From Microbacterium sp. Marseille-Q6648 (GTDB lineage Bacteria > Actinomycetota > Actinomycetes > Actinomycetales > Microbacteriaceae), in assembly GCF_943181415.1 (NCBI RefSeq), contig NZ_CALPBZ010000001.1:1488001-1552000 (forward strand): a stretch of 64,000 bases of DNA, written 5' to 3'. A program made the position numbers and the translations under genes. Under the pieces are notes generated by a model. The model made no database searches. It saw only the letters and a list, made by a program, of their open reading frames with translations, and was not told the origin of the DNA. This document shows, one piece after another, positions 17,870-25,877 of this stretch (positions are counted from its first letter, which is position 1; every line of letters begins with the position of its first letter).

Positions 17870-17913
17870 GCCGCGGGTCGGCGAGCCACGACGGATGCCG
17901 GACCGCCCGCGGC
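17870..17913. terminator. Hairpin between convergent oxidoreductase genes
   Basis: GCCGCGGG (17870-17877) and CCCGCGGC (17906-17913) are perfect 8-base arms around a GC-rich 28-base interior. It lies between the convergent stops at 17863 and 17935 and could end transcription from either side. No T-run is present. Confidence 0.45.
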
Positions 17914-17934
17914 GCGCGCGAGCACCGGCCCCGC

Positions 17935-19647
17935 TCACGGCGCTGCGACGTCGCCGAGGGGAACGGGCTTGACCGGGGCCTGCGGAGCGAAGCCGGAGCG
18001 CTCCGAGACCGGCGCGCCCTGAAGCCTGGCCTCCATCTCCATGAGCACCGGCCCGCAGTAGCGACCCTGGCACTTGCCCATGCCCGCGCGAGTGACCCGC
18101 TTGACGGCTCCGGGCGACGAGACCCCCTCCGTCATCGCGTCGACGAGGTCGCCGTGCGTCACACCCTCGCATCGGCACACGACGGTCGACGGCTCGGCGA
18201 GCTGATCGGTCAGCACCGGCGCGGCGAAGAGCGCGTTGACCCCCTCCTGGAACGAGAGGTGGCGTCGTGCCGCGCGCAGCACCCGCTTGTCCGCCGACGC
18301 CGGACGCGCGTGCAGGTCGGCGATGATCGCCGCTGCGGCGAGCGCGCCCTGCACCTGGGCGTACTTGGCTCCGCGCACTCCGGCCGAATCGCCGATCGCC
18401 CAGACCGTCGGCACCGAGGTGCGGCCGGTTTCGTCGGTCGCCGTCCGGAGCGCGCCGCGCGCGAGGTCGTACTCGTGACGGCAGCCGAGGCTCCGCGCGA
18501 GGTCGTTGCTCGGCAGGAAGCCGTAGCCGAGGCAGACGGCGTCGACGTCGAATGAGCGGGGGGATCCGATGGCGCGTCCTTCCGCGTCCCGTCGCGCGAT
18601 CGTCGCGCGGCGCACCCCCTTGTCGGCATCGCCCTCCAGCGAGGTGACGACCGAGCCGGGCAGGATGGGCACGCGCCGGCGGGCGAGTCCCGCGAGGTAG
18701 CCGATTCCGTCGCGGGTGAGACCGGGGGCGTTCCACGCCATGCGGATGCCCGCCGCGGCGCGCATCGGAGAGAGGAACGCGGCGGCCTCGACGAGCGCGA
18801 CGACGTCGACGCCGGCAGCGGCGAGCTCCGCGGCGAGCTGGATGTTGAGCGGGCCGTTGCCTGCGACGAGCACCCGCGACCCCGGGGCGACCTGGTACGA
18901 GCGCAGGAGGGTCTGGCCGGCGCCGGTGGTCATGACCCCCGGCAGCGTCCACCCGGGGATCGGCACGCCCCGCTCGTAGGCGCCCGCCGCGAGCACGAGG
19001 CGGCGGGGGCGGATCACCCACCGTTCGGTGTCGGAACGCGCCATCAGGCGATCGGCCTCGAACGCGGCCCATACCGAGACGCCCAGAAGGATCTCCGCCC
19101 CCGCGCCGCGGGCGGCCTCGATCAGCCGGCGGCCGGCGGTGTACTGCCCGTCGAGTCGGTCGGGGTCGACGGGGAAGGCGGCGTCGGGCTGCTTGTAGAA
19201 CTGACCGCCGAGCTTCTTGCGCTCGTCCACGACGAGCACATCGACTCCGCCTGCGGCGAGGTCTCGGGCTGCGGCGAGACCTGCGGGGCCCGCGCCGATG
19301 ACGAGGACGTCCGGCGTGAGCTCGGACTCGGGCCGGGGCGCGGTCACCTCGGTGGGGACGCGCCGGCGGGATGCCTGGGTCTCGACGACCTGTCCCGCAC
19401 GCGCCGGTGTGACGCACGCGAGGACGCCTTCGCGGTGGTCGACCGTGACCGCGCATTCGTGGCACACGCCCATGCCGCACCACACGCCGCGAAGGTCTCC
19501 GCGGTCGTCGCGGCGATTGCCGAGCTCGCCCGCCGCCACCATGGCCGAGGCGACGGTGTCGGATGCCGCGACGGGCACGTCACGGCCTTCGTACTTCAGG
19601 GATCCGGACTCGTCGGCGGCACCGATGCCGGGGGACGTCACCCGCAT
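17935..19647 (-). CDS. Fused [2Fe-2S]/FAD-NAD(P)/BFD-like oxidoreductase subunit
   Basis: A 570-residue electron-transfer flavoprotein. The N-terminal ~95 residues are a small ferredoxin-like domain with Cys57, Cys62, Cys65 and Cys78 (VWCGMGVCHEC ... LAC). A pyridine nucleotide-disulfide oxidoreductase fold follows, with VLVIGAGPAGLAAARDLA at about 114-131 and a second dinucleotide motif near VLVAGNGPLN. The C-terminus carries a BFD-like [2Fe-2S] segment (CRCEGVTHGDL ... GMGKCQGRYCGP). In octopine, nopaline, HcnABC and D-hydroxyproline dehydrogenases the first two domains are separate gamma and alpha subunits; here they are one chain. The nearby DAO-type protein would be the beta subunit. The ATG at 19647 has GAGGAGA at a good distance. 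Confidence 0.9.
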   Translation of the reverse strand: MRVTSPGIGAADESGSLKYEGRDVPVAASDTVASAMVAAGELGNRRDDRGDLRGVWCGMGVCHECAVTVDHREGVLACVTPARAGQVVETQASRRRVPTEVTAPRPESELTPDVLVIGAGPAGLAAARDLAAGGVDVLVVDERKKLGGQFYKQPDAAFPVDPDRLDGQYTAGRRLIEAARGAGAEILLGVSVWAAFEADRLMARSDTERWVIRPRRLVLAAGAYERGVPIPGWTLPGVMTTGAGQTLLRSYQVAPGSRVLVAGNGPLNIQLAAELAAAGVDVVALVEAAAFLSPMRAAAGIRMAWNAPGLTRDGIGYLAGLARRRVPILPGSVVTSLEGDADKGVRRATIARRDAEGRAIGSPRSFDVDAVCLGYGFLPSNDLARSLGCRHEYDLARGALRTATDETGRTSVPTVWAIGDSAGVRGAKYAQVQGALAAAAIIADLHARPASADKRVLRAARRHLSFQEGVNALFAAPVLTDQLAEPSTVVCRCEGVTHGDLVDAMTEGVSSPGAVKRVTRAGMGKCQGRYCGPVLMEMEARLQGAPVSERSGFAPQAPVKPVPLGDVAAP

Positions 19648-19698
19648 GCGCTCTCCTCTTCGGGGTGGGCGTCGGTGCCGTTCACGATCCGTCGGCAC

Positions 19699-19733
19699 GT
19701 TCGCAGTACGAACTGTTCGTCGCAAAACGAACA
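19699..19733. promoter_or_regulatory. Two adjacent GTTCG...CGAAC dyads between divergent genes
   Basis: GTTCG(5)CGAAC spans 19699-19713, and TGTTCGT(6)ACGAACA spans 19714-19733. The two perfect palindromes abut. They lie 52 bases upstream of the fused oxidoreductase start and 55 bases upstream of the leader peptide start. The IclR gene at 20691 is the nearest regulator, so these are good candidate operators for it. Confidence 0.6.
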
Positions 19734-19787
19734 CTACCGCGTAAGCTCGGGGGTGTCGTCTCGCACCCACCCCGCTGGAGGTCACTC

Positions 19788-19832
19788 ATGGATTCTGCAC
19801 TCGCCGCGCACCGGATCCCGTCACCCCGATGA
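19788..19832 (+). CDS. 14-residue leader peptide coupled to the SDR gene
   Basis: The SDR gene itself has no Shine-Dalgarno. A better site, GGAGG six bases before an ATG at 19788, instead starts a 14-codon reading frame (MDSALAAHRIPSPR). Its TGA overlaps the SDR ATG in ATGA (19829-19832). Translation of the leader would hand ribosomes on to the SDR gene. No obvious run of regulatory codons is present, so attenuation by amino-acid supply is not indicated. Confidence 0.5.
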   Translation: MDSALAAHRIPSPR

Positions 19833-20593
19833 CCGAGCTCGCAGGCCGCACCATCCTCGTGACCGGCGCGTCCGCCGGCATCGGACGCGCGATCGTCGAA
19901 CGCCTCGCGCCGACGGGTGCGCGCGTCGTCGCGCACTATCGCACGAACGAGGACGCAGCGCGCGAGGCAACGGCGCAGTTCCCGGCCGGTGCGGCGCATC
20001 TGGTCAGGGCCGACCTGTCGTCGCCCACCGGTTCCACCGACCTGTGGCGGGCGGCCACGGCGTGGGCCGGCCGCATCGACGTCGTCGTCCTCAACGCCGC
20101 CGTCATGCCGAAGGCAGAACTCGACGCACCCGACGACGTGTGGGAGGCGGCTCTCGACGAGGCGCTCCAGGTGAACACCCGCAGCCAGCTCGGACTCCTG
20201 CGGCATTCCGTCGCGCACTTCCTCGACACCGGCGGCGGGTCGATCGTCGGACTCAGCAGCTGGGCTGCCCAGCGCGGTGCGGGCAACGCCAACCTCGCCG
20301 TGTACGCGGCATCCAAAGCGGCCACCGCCGCCGCGATCAAGACGATCGCCCGCGCCTATGCCGCGCAGGGTGTGCTCGCGTACCTCATCGCACCCGGCGT
20401 CGTCGACACGCAGATGTCGGCGGCCGCGGGTGAGGATCGCGGCGGACGTCAGGCGCTCCTCCAGACGCTCGCCATGCAGGAGATGGTCCCGCCGGCCGAG
20501 ATCGCAGAGCTGGTCGCCCTCCTCGCGAGCGGACGCACGCGCCATCTGAGCGGCGCCACGATCGATGTGAACGGCGCCTCCTACATCCGCTGA
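19829..20593 (+). CDS. Short-chain dehydrogenase/reductase
   Basis: NAD(P)-dependent classical SDR of 254 residues. It has TGASAGIG (12-19), LNAAV (88-92, equivalent of NNAG), the catalytic Ser at 143-144 (GLSSWAA) and the Tyr159-Lys163 pair in YAASK. Arg/Thr residues after the second strand (HYRTNEDAA) suggest NADP preference, as in many FabG-like proteins. It lies between the oxidative catabolic genes and the IclR regulator, all on related promoters. The substrate is likely a hydroxy or keto derivative from the same pathway; this is inference. Confidence 0.9.
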   Translation: MTELAGRTILVTGASAGIGRAIVERLAPTGARVVAHYRTNEDAAREATAQFPAGAAHLVRADLSSPTGSTDLWRAATAWAGRIDVVVLNAAVMPKAELDAPDDVWEAALDEALQVNTRSQLGLLRHSVAHFLDTGGGSIVGLSSWAAQRGAGNANLAVYAASKAATAAAIKTIARAYAAQGVLAYLIAPGVVDTQMSAAAGEDRGGRQALLQTLAMQEMVPPAEIAELVALLASGRTRHLSGATIDVNGASYIR

Positions 20594-20690
20594 GGGGCCG
20601 CCCGAGAGTGTCGATGGTTCGTTCTGCGCACACTTCTCAGTAAGGTGAATCGATCCTGCAGTGCCGCGACCACTCCTGAGGGAGCACGAC

Positions 20691-21488
20691 ATGAACGACG
20701 AAGAGCCCCGGCAGCCCTCGGGCGAGTTCGTCCAATCGCTCGCACGCGGACTCGCCGTCATCCGGGCCTTCTCGGATGAGCGCACGATGCTCACCCTCGC
20801 CGATGTGGCGCGCATCGCGGGCCTCAGCCGGGCCTCGGCACGACGCTCGCTGCTGACGCTGGAGACGCTGGGTTACGTGGGCATGCAGCAGAACAGGTTC
20901 TACCTGCGGCCCCGCGTGCTGGATCTGGGCTACGCGTTCCTGTCGTCGTCGTCGAGTGTCGACATCACCCAGGATCATCTCCGCAAGCTCTCCGCGCGCT
21001 TGGGCGAGTCGTGCTCGGCGTGCGAGTACGACGACGGCGACATCGTCTACGTGGCCCGCGCCGCCGCCGAATCGGTCATGCCCCTGCGCGTCAGCATCGG
21101 CCGCCGCATCCCCGCCTTCTGCACCTCGACGGGACGCGTGCTCCTCTCGGCGATGGAACCGGACGAACTGGACGAGTTCTTCCGGACGTATCCGCGGGAG
21201 AAGTTCACACCCCAGACCGTGACCGACGAGGGCGAACTGCGGGAGCGCATCGCCGAAGTGCGCGCGCAGGGATGGGCGCTGAACAATCAGGAGCTCGATC
21301 TGGGCGCCCGGTCGATCGCGGCGCCCGTCGTCGACAAGCGCACGGGTGAGTACATCAGCGCTGTCAACGTGACCGTGTCGACATCGCGCGTCTCGGTCGA
21401 GGAGCTGATCGAGACCTGTCTGCAGCCGCTGCTCGAGGCGACGGCGCAGATCAGCTCCGACATCGCCCTCATGGGCACGCACCGCTGA
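20691..21488 (+). CDS. IclR family transcriptional regulator
   Basis: A 265-residue regulator with the N-terminal winged helix-turn-helix (SLARGLAVIRAFSDERTMLTL onward, with LADVARIAGLSRASARRSL as the recognition region) and the C-terminal effector-binding GAF-like domain (PAFCTSTGRVLLSAM, GWALNNQELDLGARSIAAPV). The ATG at 20691 has GAGGGAG well spaced; a longer in-frame GTG-led extension is not needed. It closely resembles the PcaR/PobR-like subgroup. It is flanked by catabolic genes on one side and an amino-acid importer on the other (convergent, 14 bases apart). GTTCG-type dyads upstream of the left-hand genes are candidate targets. Confidence 0.92.
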   Translation: MNDEEPRQPSGEFVQSLARGLAVIRAFSDERTMLTLADVARIAGLSRASARRSLLTLETLGYVGMQQNRFYLRPRVLDLGYAFLSSSSSVDITQDHLRKLSARLGESCSACEYDDGDIVYVARAAAESVMPLRVSIGRRIPAFCTSTGRVLLSAMEPDELDEFFRTYPREKFTPQTVTDEGELRERIAEVRAQGWALNNQELDLGARSIAAPVVDKRTGEYISAVNVTVSTSRVSVEELIETCLQPLLEATAQISSDIALMGTHR

Positions 21489-21502
21489 CGGAGCGCCCGG
21501 CC

Positions 21503-22300
21503 TCAGCTTTCGACGTCGGCGCGGGTGTCCAGGATCCGCGAGAGGAATCGGCGCGTCCGCTCCTCGCGGGGGGTGTCGAGGACCTGCGCGGCGGCGCCGA
21601 CCTCGACGATGCGCCCCTCGTCCATGAACACGACCCGGTCGGCCACCTCGCGTGCGAACTCGATCTCGTGCGTCACGACGATCATCGTGAGCCCCTCCGA
21701 GGCGAGCCGGCGCATGACGGAGAGGACCTCCCCCACCGTCTCGGGATCGAGGGCCGATGTCGGCTCGTCGAACAGCATGACCTTCGGACGCATCGCGAGC
21801 GCGCGTGCGATCGCCGCGCGCTGCTGCTGACCGCCGGAGAGCTGCCGCGGATAGGTCGACTCCTTGCCCTCGAGACGCACCCATTGCAGAAGCTGCTGCG
21901 CATGGGCCTGCGCCTCGGCGCGGGGTGTGCCGAGCACCTGGGTGGGCGCTTCGACGATGTTCTCGAGCACGGTCATGTGTCCGAAGAGGTTGAAGCTCTG
22001 GAACACCATGCCGATCTCGGTGCGCTGACGCGCCAGCTCGGCGGGTGCGATCTCGACCAGCTGCCCCCGGCTCTCACGGACGCCGACGATCTCGCCGTCC
22101 AGGCGGACGACTCCCGCGTCGGGGCGCTCGAGGTGGTTGACGCAGCGCAGGAGCGTCGACTTGCCCGAACCGGACGGACCGATGACGCAGACGACCTCGC
22201 CAGGGAAGACCTCGAGGTCGACGCCGTGCAGCACCTCGAGGGGTCCGAAGCTCTTGCTGACGGACTCGATGCGGATGATCGGGTCGGCGACGGTGCTCAT
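21503..22300 (-). CDS. Polar amino acid ABC transporter ATPase (GlnQ/HisP type)
   Basis: Nucleotide-binding subunit of the PAAT family, 265 residues. Walker A is [12 protein letters not shown], the Q-loop [17 protein letters not shown] is typical of GlnQ proteins, the signature is LSGGQQQR, and Walker B is [14 protein letters not shown] with switch [15 protein letters not shown]. The ATG at 22300 overlaps the permease stop in ATGA. It is last in the operon 25049-21503. Confidence 0.94.
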   Translation of the reverse strand: MSTVADPIIRIESVSKSFGPLEVLHGVDLEVFPGEVVCVIGPSGSGKSTLLRCVNHLERPDAGVVRLDGEIVGVRESRGQLVEIAPAELARQRTEIGMVFQSFNLFGHMTVLENIVEAPTQVLGTPRAEAQAHAQQLLQWVRLEGKESTYPRQLSGGQQQRAAIARALAMRPKVMLFDEPTSALDPETVGEVLSVMRRLASEGLTMIVVTHEIEFAREVADRVVFMDEGRIVEVGAAAQVLDTPREERTRRFLSRILDTRADVES

Positions 22301-23304
22301 GAGCGTGGAGCCTCCTGGGGCGTGTATGGCATCGGCGTCCTGCGCACCAGCATCCGCCTCAGCTTCGTGGCGTAGGTGTCGGGCGCGCTCCGGGTCGCCC
22401 CGCGGGCGTAGTGCCGTTCGATGTAGCTCTGGCCGATGGAGAGGACCGTCGTGAGGGCGAGGTACCAGATGCACGCGACGACGAGGAGCGGGATGGTCTC
22501 GAACGTGCGCGCGTAGATGACCTGCACCGTGTAGAGGAGCTCGCTGATCGCGACGATGCTCACCAGGCTCGTGCCCTTGAGCATGGAGATCACCTGATTG
22601 CCCGTCGGCGGCACGATCACGCGCATCGCCTGCGGAAGCACGATGCGACGCATCGCTCGCCGGCGCGACATGCCGAGGGCCGCGGCCGCTTCGCCCTGCC
22701 CCTGGTCGACGGACTGGATGCCGGCGCGGATGATCTCCGACATGTACGCGCCCTCGTTGAGACCGAGCCCCAGCATCGCCGCGACCATCGACGTGATGAC
22801 GGTGTTGGTGTCGAACTCGACGAACTGCGGGCCGAAGGGGATGCCGATCGACAGCGTCGGGAGGAAGCTCGCGAGGTTGTACCAGAACAGCAGCTGCACG
22901 AGCAGCGGCGTACCCCGGAACAGCCAGATGTAGCCGTCGGCGGCGGCGTTGAGAAGAAGGCTGTTGGAGATCTTCATGAGGGCGAGGATCAGCCCGATGA
23001 GGCATCCGAGGATCATCGCGACGGCGGTGAGGAGAAGGGTCAGCAGAACCCCGTCCAGCACCTTGGCGTTGAAAAGGTACTCCCCCACGACGTCCCATCG
23101 CATGGCGTCGGCGGTGAGGAACTTCGACACGATCTCGAGGACGATGAGCACGACCAGGATGCGCAGCGCCCAGCCGCCGATCCGGCCCGCGATGCGGCGG
23201 CCGCTGTGGACGCGGACCTGCTTGCGCGACGACTCACGTCCGATCTGGAGCGTGGTCGTGAGCGGGCCGCGGACGGGCCCGCGCTCAGGCGCGTCGTCGC
23301 TCAT
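22297..23304 (-). CDS. Polar amino acid ABC transporter permease
   Basis: Membrane subunit of the PAAT importer, 335 residues, longer than the usual 220-250 because of a cytoplasmic N-terminal tail of about 40 residues, a first extra helix and a C-terminal basic tail. The HisM/GlnP core spans roughly residues 90-300. It contains the motifs [19 protein letters not shown] and [27 protein letters not shown], the latter being the ATPase-contact loop. The ATG at 23304 lies 20 bases inside the preceding SDR-like gene, an unusually long overlap in this window. Confidence 0.92.
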   Translation of the reverse strand: MSDDAPERGPVRGPLTTTLQIGRESSRKQVRVHSGRRIAGRIGGWALRILVVLIVLEIVSKFLTADAMRWDVVGEYLFNAKVLDGVLLTLLLTAVAMILGCLIGLILALMKISNSLLLNAAADGYIWLFRGTPLLVQLLFWYNLASFLPTLSIGIPFGPQFVEFDTNTVITSMVAAMLGLGLNEGAYMSEIIRAGIQSVDQGQGEAAAALGMSRRRAMRRIVLPQAMRVIVPPTGNQVISMLKGTSLVSIVAISELLYTVQVIYARTFETIPLLVVACIWYLALTTVLSIGQSYIERHYARGATRSAPDTYATKLRRMLVRRTPMPYTPQEAPRS

Positions 23305-24079
23305 AGAGGTCCTCGGTCGTCGTGTTCCGCATCCCGCGCGGGCCCACCGGCAGCGAAAGGGGGAACGGGACGGGGCGCTCGGCCGCGCGTCCCGTCGAGA
23401 TGGCGAAACCCGCGCCGTGCGAACGTGCCGAGCTCGTCGGGACGCGACTGTCGTCGAGGCTCCGCAGAGCCGTCCAGCCGCCTTCCATCGCGAGAACGGA
23501 GCCCGACACATGGGCGGACGAGTCCGAAGCGAGGAACGTCACGGCGGAGGAGCACTCCACACCGGTGGCTTCGACGACGTTCACGCGGACTCCGAACGGC
23601 TGCATGTCGGCCGCGACGCTGCGCAGCATGCCGCTGGGCGTCCCCTCCGCCGACGAGGGCCCGCCCCCGCGACCTGCACAGGATGGCCGCGGGGACGAGA
23701 TCGAGATGATGGATCCCCGACGGCGTGCCGCCATCGCGGGGAGGAACGGTCGGATCGCTTCCAGACACGACGAGACGGGCGAAGGAAGATCGTCGCCGCA
23801 CTGGATCAGGACGTCCGTCTCGGGGAAGACCGCGGCGAGGTCGACGAGGTCCTCGGTGCATGACACGGGGAACGGGCGGATGCGAAAGCGCGCGTCGCCC
23901 CCGAAGCACGCCTCGAGCCGTTCGGCGTCCCCGTCGACGACGACGACGCGCGCGCCGAGGCTCGCGAGCGTGGTCGCGGCGGCGACGCCACGGTCCTGGT
24001 TCGCTCCGAGGACGAGCGCGATCCGCCCGGAGAGTCTGGAGGATCTTCTGTCTGCCCCTGCGGGCCGTGCGAATGCCAT
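23285..24079 (-). CDS. SDR-like protein lacking the catalytic Tyr/Lys, within an amino acid transport operon
   Basis: A 264-residue Rossmann-fold protein. The N-terminal nucleotide-binding strand (IALVLGANQDRGVAAATTLASLGARVVVVDGD) and the C-terminal FLASDSSAHVSGSVLAMEGGWTAL segment clearly belong to the SDR superfamily. The active site is gone: after the Ser-containing strand (GSIISISSP) there is no YxxxK, only a Gly/Pro/Ser-rich stretch before the next helix. The glycine motif is also altered, GANQDRG instead of TGxxxGxG. It sits between the binding-protein and permease genes, overlapping the latter by 20 bases. A dinucleotide- or ligand-sensing role is possible; enzyme activity of the normal kind is unlikely. 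Confidence 0.72.
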   Translation of the reverse strand: MAFARPAGADRRSSRLSGRIALVLGANQDRGVAAATTLASLGARVVVVDGDAERLEACFGGDARFRIRPFPVSCTEDLVDLAAVFPETDVLIQCGDDLPSPVSSCLEAIRPFLPAMAARRRGSIISISSPRPSCAGRGGGPSSAEGTPSGMLRSVAADMQPFGVRVNVVEATGVECSSAVTFLASDSSAHVSGSVLAMEGGWTALRSLDDSRVPTSSARSHGAGFAISTGRAAERPVPFPLSLPVGPRGMRNTTTEDLYERRRA

Positions 24080-24104
24080 GACTGTCGATGCAGGCGGACC
24101 GGCG

Positions 24105-25049
24105 TCAGCCGGAAACGTCGGGGTTGGCGACGGCTTCGTCGAGGAGACCGAAGTCGATGTCCCAGAAGCCCATGATCGTCTCGTACGAACCGTCTTCGAT
24201 GAGCTTGTTCATCGCGGCCGTGATCGCCTCCGTCATGCCGGAATCGCGGCTGACGGCGACCCCCTCGAGGTTGGGCTGATAGTCCAGCGGCTGGATCTCG
24301 AAGCCTTCGGCGCTGCTGTCCTCGCGCAGGAGCCACGAGAGCTGGCCCTTAGCCGTCATGAACGCGTCGATGCGATCCGAGCTCACCGCCAGCTGCGCGG
24401 CGCCTTGCTGCGGGAAGGAGTCGATCGTCGGAGCCGACTCGCCCGCGTCCTCGCAGAGGGTGACGATCTCCTCCATCTGGATGAGGAACGCCGATCCCGC
24501 GAGGGCGCCCACGCGGAGGCCGCAGAGGTCTTCCGGCGCGCTGATGCTGAGGCCCGCACCTTCCTTCGTGATCACGCCCGTCGTGCTCTCGTGCACCGCG
24601 ACGATGTCGACGACTTCGAGTCGCTCCGGCGTTGCGATGATCGATGCCCACGAGGTGTCGTAGCGACCGTTCTCGATGCCGGGGATGAAGGTGTCGAACG
24701 CCCCCGATACCTCGGCCTGGTATTCGAGCCCGAGGAGTCCGGCCACGGCGCGGCCGAGGTCGGGTCCCCACCCGGTGATCTCGTCGTCCTCCCCCAAGAA
24801 GGTGTCGGCCGGCGCGTTGTCGAACTGGATGGCCGTGAGCGTGCCGCGATCGACGACCTCCTGCGGCACGAGCGCGGCGAGGTCGTCATCCTTCTCGATC
24901 ACCACACCCGCGACCTCCACACTCGCTGCGTCCGTCTCAGCGGAGTCGCCGCCGGTGGAGGCGCTGGTGCAGCCGGCGAGGACGAGGCCTGACGCGGCAG
25001 CGGCTGCGAGGCCGATGAGAATCCGGCGGGGTGCGATGAAGCTGTTCAT
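24105..25049 (-). CDS. Polar amino acid ABC substrate-binding lipoprotein
   Basis: Extracytoplasmic receptor of the importer, 314 residues, with signal peptide and lipobox LAGC (Cys27). It follows the SBP_bac_3 pattern: GTLTAIQFDNAPADTFLGEDDEITGWGPDLGRAVAGLLG near 70-110, and later AAQLAVSSDRIDAFMTAKGQL. A canonical ligand arginine is not obvious at the usual site, so the substrate class is uncertain. It is the first gene of the operon; the promoter should be in the 214-base gap upstream, which holds a dyad at 25122-25142. Confidence 0.92.
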   Translation of the reverse strand: MNSFIAPRRILIGLAAAAASGLVLAGCTSASTGGDSAETDAASVEVAGVVIEKDDDLAALVPQEVVDRGTLTAIQFDNAPADTFLGEDDEITGWGPDLGRAVAGLLGLEYQAEVSGAFDTFIPGIENGRYDTSWASIIATPERLEVVDIVAVHESTTGVITKEGAGLSISAPEDLCGLRVGALAGSAFLIQMEEIVTLCEDAGESAPTIDSFPQQGAAQLAVSSDRIDAFMTAKGQLSWLLREDSSAEGFEIQPLDYQPNLEGVAVSRDSGMTEAITAAMNKLIEDGSYETIMGFWDIDFGLLDEAVANPDVSG

Positions 25050-25121
25050 CGAGACTTCTCCTTCGACGTTCGGGCGGAGCGCCGCGTGATGGCAGGGCGG
25101 GACTGATTGGCGCCATCATGG

Positions 25122-25142
25122 GTGCGTGTTCGGTGTACGCAC
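25122..25142. promoter_or_regulatory. Inverted repeat upstream of the amino acid importer operon
   Basis: GTGCGT (25122-25127) and ACGCAC (25137-25142) form perfect 6-base arms around a 9-base spacer that contains GTTCG. A further GTTCGTTCG stretch lies at about 25158-25166. The element is 73 bases upstream of the binding-protein ATG and shares the GTTCG word with the dyads at 19699-19733, hinting at common IclR control. Confidence 0.4.
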
Positions 25143-25209
25143 GAGTGTTCACTATGCGTTCGTTCGTGTCAACCACCTCGGGCGAGTCGTTCACGGTGCA
25201 CGACGACGC

Positions 25210-25237
25210 AACCCCCGCTCCGACGGGAGCAGGGGTT
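25210..25237. terminator. Hairpin downstream of the Lrp-family gene
   Basis: An 11-pair stem with one mismatch: 25210-25221 pairs with 25226-25237 around a GACG loop. It begins 27 bases beyond the stop of the minus-strand Lrp gene, so it would terminate that transcript. No T-run follows on the minus strand. Confidence 0.6.
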
Positions 25238-25263
25238 GATGAAGGGACGGGCAGACGCGCGCG

Positions 25264-25746
25264 TCAGGTGAAGGACTCGACGACGACGTTGCGGTGATAG
25301 TCGAAGATGATGTTGGTCCTCGTCGAGGCCACACGAGGATGACCCGAGATGTTCTCGACGACGAACCGCCGCAGAGCAGACGAGTCCTCCACCGCGACGT
25401 GGACGATGAAGTCGTCGACGCCGCCCAGGAAGAACATCTGCACGACCTCCGGAAACGTTCGCGTCTGCTCGGCGAAATCGACGATGCTCTCCTGCCGGGC
25501 CCCGGGCCGCAGCGTGACGCCGATGAGCGCCTGGAATCCGTGACCCAGTTTGGCTGCGTCGACACTGGTGACGAAGCCCGTGATGACGCCTCGCTCGACC
25601 AGCCCGCGCATTCGCCCGTGGGCCGTCGAAGGCGCGATGCCCACTCGGGCGGCGAGTTCTGCGTTGGTCATGCGCCCGTCGTCGGCGAGGGCATCCAGAA
25701 TGCGACGATCGATGTCGTCGACCTCGTCGGCGCGCAGATGCTTCAT
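25264..25746 (-). CDS. Lrp/AsnC family regulator, probable AldR-type regulator of alanine dehydrogenase
   Basis: A 160-residue feast/famine regulator: HTH in NAELAARVGIAPSTAHGRMRGL (about 28-49), then the RAM domain with TFPEVVQMFFLGGVDDFIVHVAVED, where the FLGGVDDF strand corresponds to the family's effector loop. Two adjacent start codons exist; the ATG at 25746 is preferred to the GTG at 25749. It is transcribed away from ald across 131 bases holding nested dyads. In actinobacteria an Lrp protein in exactly this position (AldR) controls ald in response to alanine, so the same role is inferred here. Confidence 0.9.
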   Translation of the reverse strand: MKHLRADEVDDIDRRILDALADDGRMTNAELAARVGIAPSTAHGRMRGLVERGVITGFVTSVDAAKLGHGFQALIGVTLRPGARQESIVDFAEQTRTFPEVVQMFFLGGVDDFIVHVAVEDSSALRRFVVENISGHPRVASTRTNIIFDYHRNVVVESFT

Positions 25747-25767
25747 CACATCACCCTGCTCTCGATT

Positions 25768-25809
25768 GCAGAACGCATTTTCTGCGAGTTATTGCAGATT
25801 CGGCGAATC
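25768..25809. promoter_or_regulatory. Cluster of three overlapping dyads in the aldR-ald intergenic region
   Basis: GCAGAA/TTCTGC (25768-25773 and 25780-25785), CTGC/GCAG (25782-25785 and 25794-25797) and the palindrome GATTC-GGC-GAATC (25797-25809) follow one another with shared bases. They occupy the centre of the divergent promoter region. Phased multiple sites are typical for Lrp-family octamers, so this is the likely operator set. Confidence 0.65.
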
Positions 25810-25877
25810 TTCGTCGAAAGAATACTGCGTCTGCGGTCGTTCGTTCACCATTTCGTTGTGAGCGGAAAGGACCGTGG

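Noticed and set aside
16649-19483. Extension of the DapA-family frame to a 1255-codon frame
   Set aside because: The extra part is antisense to the DAO-type flavoprotein and out of frame with the fused oxidoreductase; DapA proteins start at the MAEKF position chosen.
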